Shown piece by piece: positions 5,338 to 5,624 of a stretch of DNA of 5,624 bases; the stretch's first letter is position 1, and each line of letters begins with the position of its first letter. The stretch is from Bacteroidales bacterium (lineage in GTDB: Bacteria > Bacteroidota > Bacteroidia > Bacteroidales > F082). Under the pieces are notes generated by a model. That model worked only from the letters and a program-made list of their open reading frames with translations, was not told where the DNA came from and ran no database searches. The stretch is from NCBI GenBank assembly GCA_023229135.1, contig JALNZT010000077.1:1-5624 (forward strand). Reading direction: 5' to 3'. The translations under genes and the position numbers were made by a program.

Positions 5338-5607
5338 ATGGCACATTACACCTACATCATTTATTCCAATTCTTTCGACCTCTATTATAAAGGCGAAACA
5401 GCTGATATTGAGCATCGGTTGGCAGATCATAATGCAGATTTAAGCCGATTTACCGCTGGCAAAGGGCCTTGGAAACTTGTTTGGGCTAAGACTTTTCTAA
5501 ACCGTCGAGAAGCACTTATCGAAGAAAAACGTTTAAAGAAACTCAACAGACGATCGCTTGAAAAGCTAATAAAAGAATACGTGCCTGTCATCTCGTCAAG
5601 GCTTTGA
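5338..5607 (+). CDS. small GIY-YIG nuclease-domain protein with tRNA-derived C-terminal tail
   Basis: This 89-residue stand-alone GIY-YIG protein resembles the short UPF0213/YhbQ-like group (usually about 80-100 residues). The GIY strand reads HYTYIIYS (3-10) and the YIG strand LYYKGET (15-21). Arg27 in EHRLADHN and Glu63 in ALIEEKRLKKL match the usual catalytic Arg and metal-binding Glu; PWKLVWAKTF (44-53) is the typical central strand. YIG is YKG here, a mild departure. The fold predicts a metal-dependent DNA endonuclease; the target is unknown. The last nine residues, YVPVISSRL, are read from the tRNA-Asp/palindrome repeat, and the TGA stop lies inside the palindrome. A T10 run and ATT directly precede the ATG, with no visible ribosome-binding site. 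It is unlike the housekeeping genes upstream and is the likely mobile component of the array. Confidence 0.85.
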   Translation: MAHYTYIIYSNSFDLYYKGETADIEHRLADHNADLSRFTAGKGPWKLVWAKTFLNRREALIEEKRLKKLNRRSLEKLIKEYVPVISSRL

Positions 5608-5624
5608 CGAGACGGGTTCGAGTC
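5578..5624. repeat. 47-bp direct repeat, right copy, including palindrome copy 3
   Basis: It is identical to 5225-5271. Its first 30 bp are also the end of the GIY-YIG coding sequence. Just to the left, AGA (5574-5576) extends the match with the genuine tRNA, giving 17 identical bases with 4853-4869, so this copy is closer to the intact tRNA at its left edge than the copies in units A and B. Palindrome copy 3 is 5591-5612. The window ends within the T-arm, so the true right limit is unknown. Confidence 0.95.

Noticed and set aside
5224..5430. Minus-strand frame of 68 residues across the start of the GIY-YIG gene
   Set aside because: It overlaps the clear GIY-YIG reading frame and repeat sequence and shows no motif.

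Overview
The window reads as chromosomal DNA of a member of the Bacteroidota, probably class Bacteroidia. The evidence is a tRNA promoter of the Bacteroidota type (TTG, then TAnnTTTG), the absence of clear Shine-Dalgarno sites, a ComEC protein of the Bacteroidota form without a catalytic metallo-beta-lactamase centre, and the protein families and their order. All assignments come from reading motifs by eye; no database search was run.

Positions 1-2343 hold a tight plus-strand gene cluster: the 3' end of a DUF502-family membrane protein gene, surE (5'/3'-nucleotidase), a small three-helix membrane protein of unknown function, and lpxB (lipid-A-disaccharide synthase, with a TTG start). Gene boundaries overlap by 23 bp or are separated by 9 and 18 bp, so they are probably co-transcribed. 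surE, the small gene and lpxB share one reading frame, separated only by in-frame stops. The common theme is the cell envelope (lipid A) plus nucleotide housekeeping.

Positions 2344-2593 are non-coding and carry degenerate inverted-repeat material of a kind I associate with intergenic regions of this phylum. Then comes a comEC/rec2-like gene for a DNA-uptake channel (2594-4729).

Positions 4730-5624 are the most interesting part. A complete tRNA-Asp(GTC) gene with its own promoter and terminator is followed by a tandem array of tRNA-derived fragments. Two 189-bp units (183/189 identical) each carry the 3' end of the tRNA or its T-arm, the terminator, an AT-rich spacer, a degenerate D-arm/anticodon piece, and a 22-bp palindrome in place of the 3' side of the anticodon arm and the variable loop. 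The next interval is 353 bp and contains a small GIY-YIG nuclease gene. Its last codons and stop codon lie inside the next copy of the same tRNA/palindrome sequence, and an exact 47-bp direct repeat flanks the gene. The window stops inside that last copy. I read this as a nuclease cassette anchored on tRNA-Asp, perhaps a small homing or mobile unit that has inserted or been duplicated repeatedly behind one tRNA gene.
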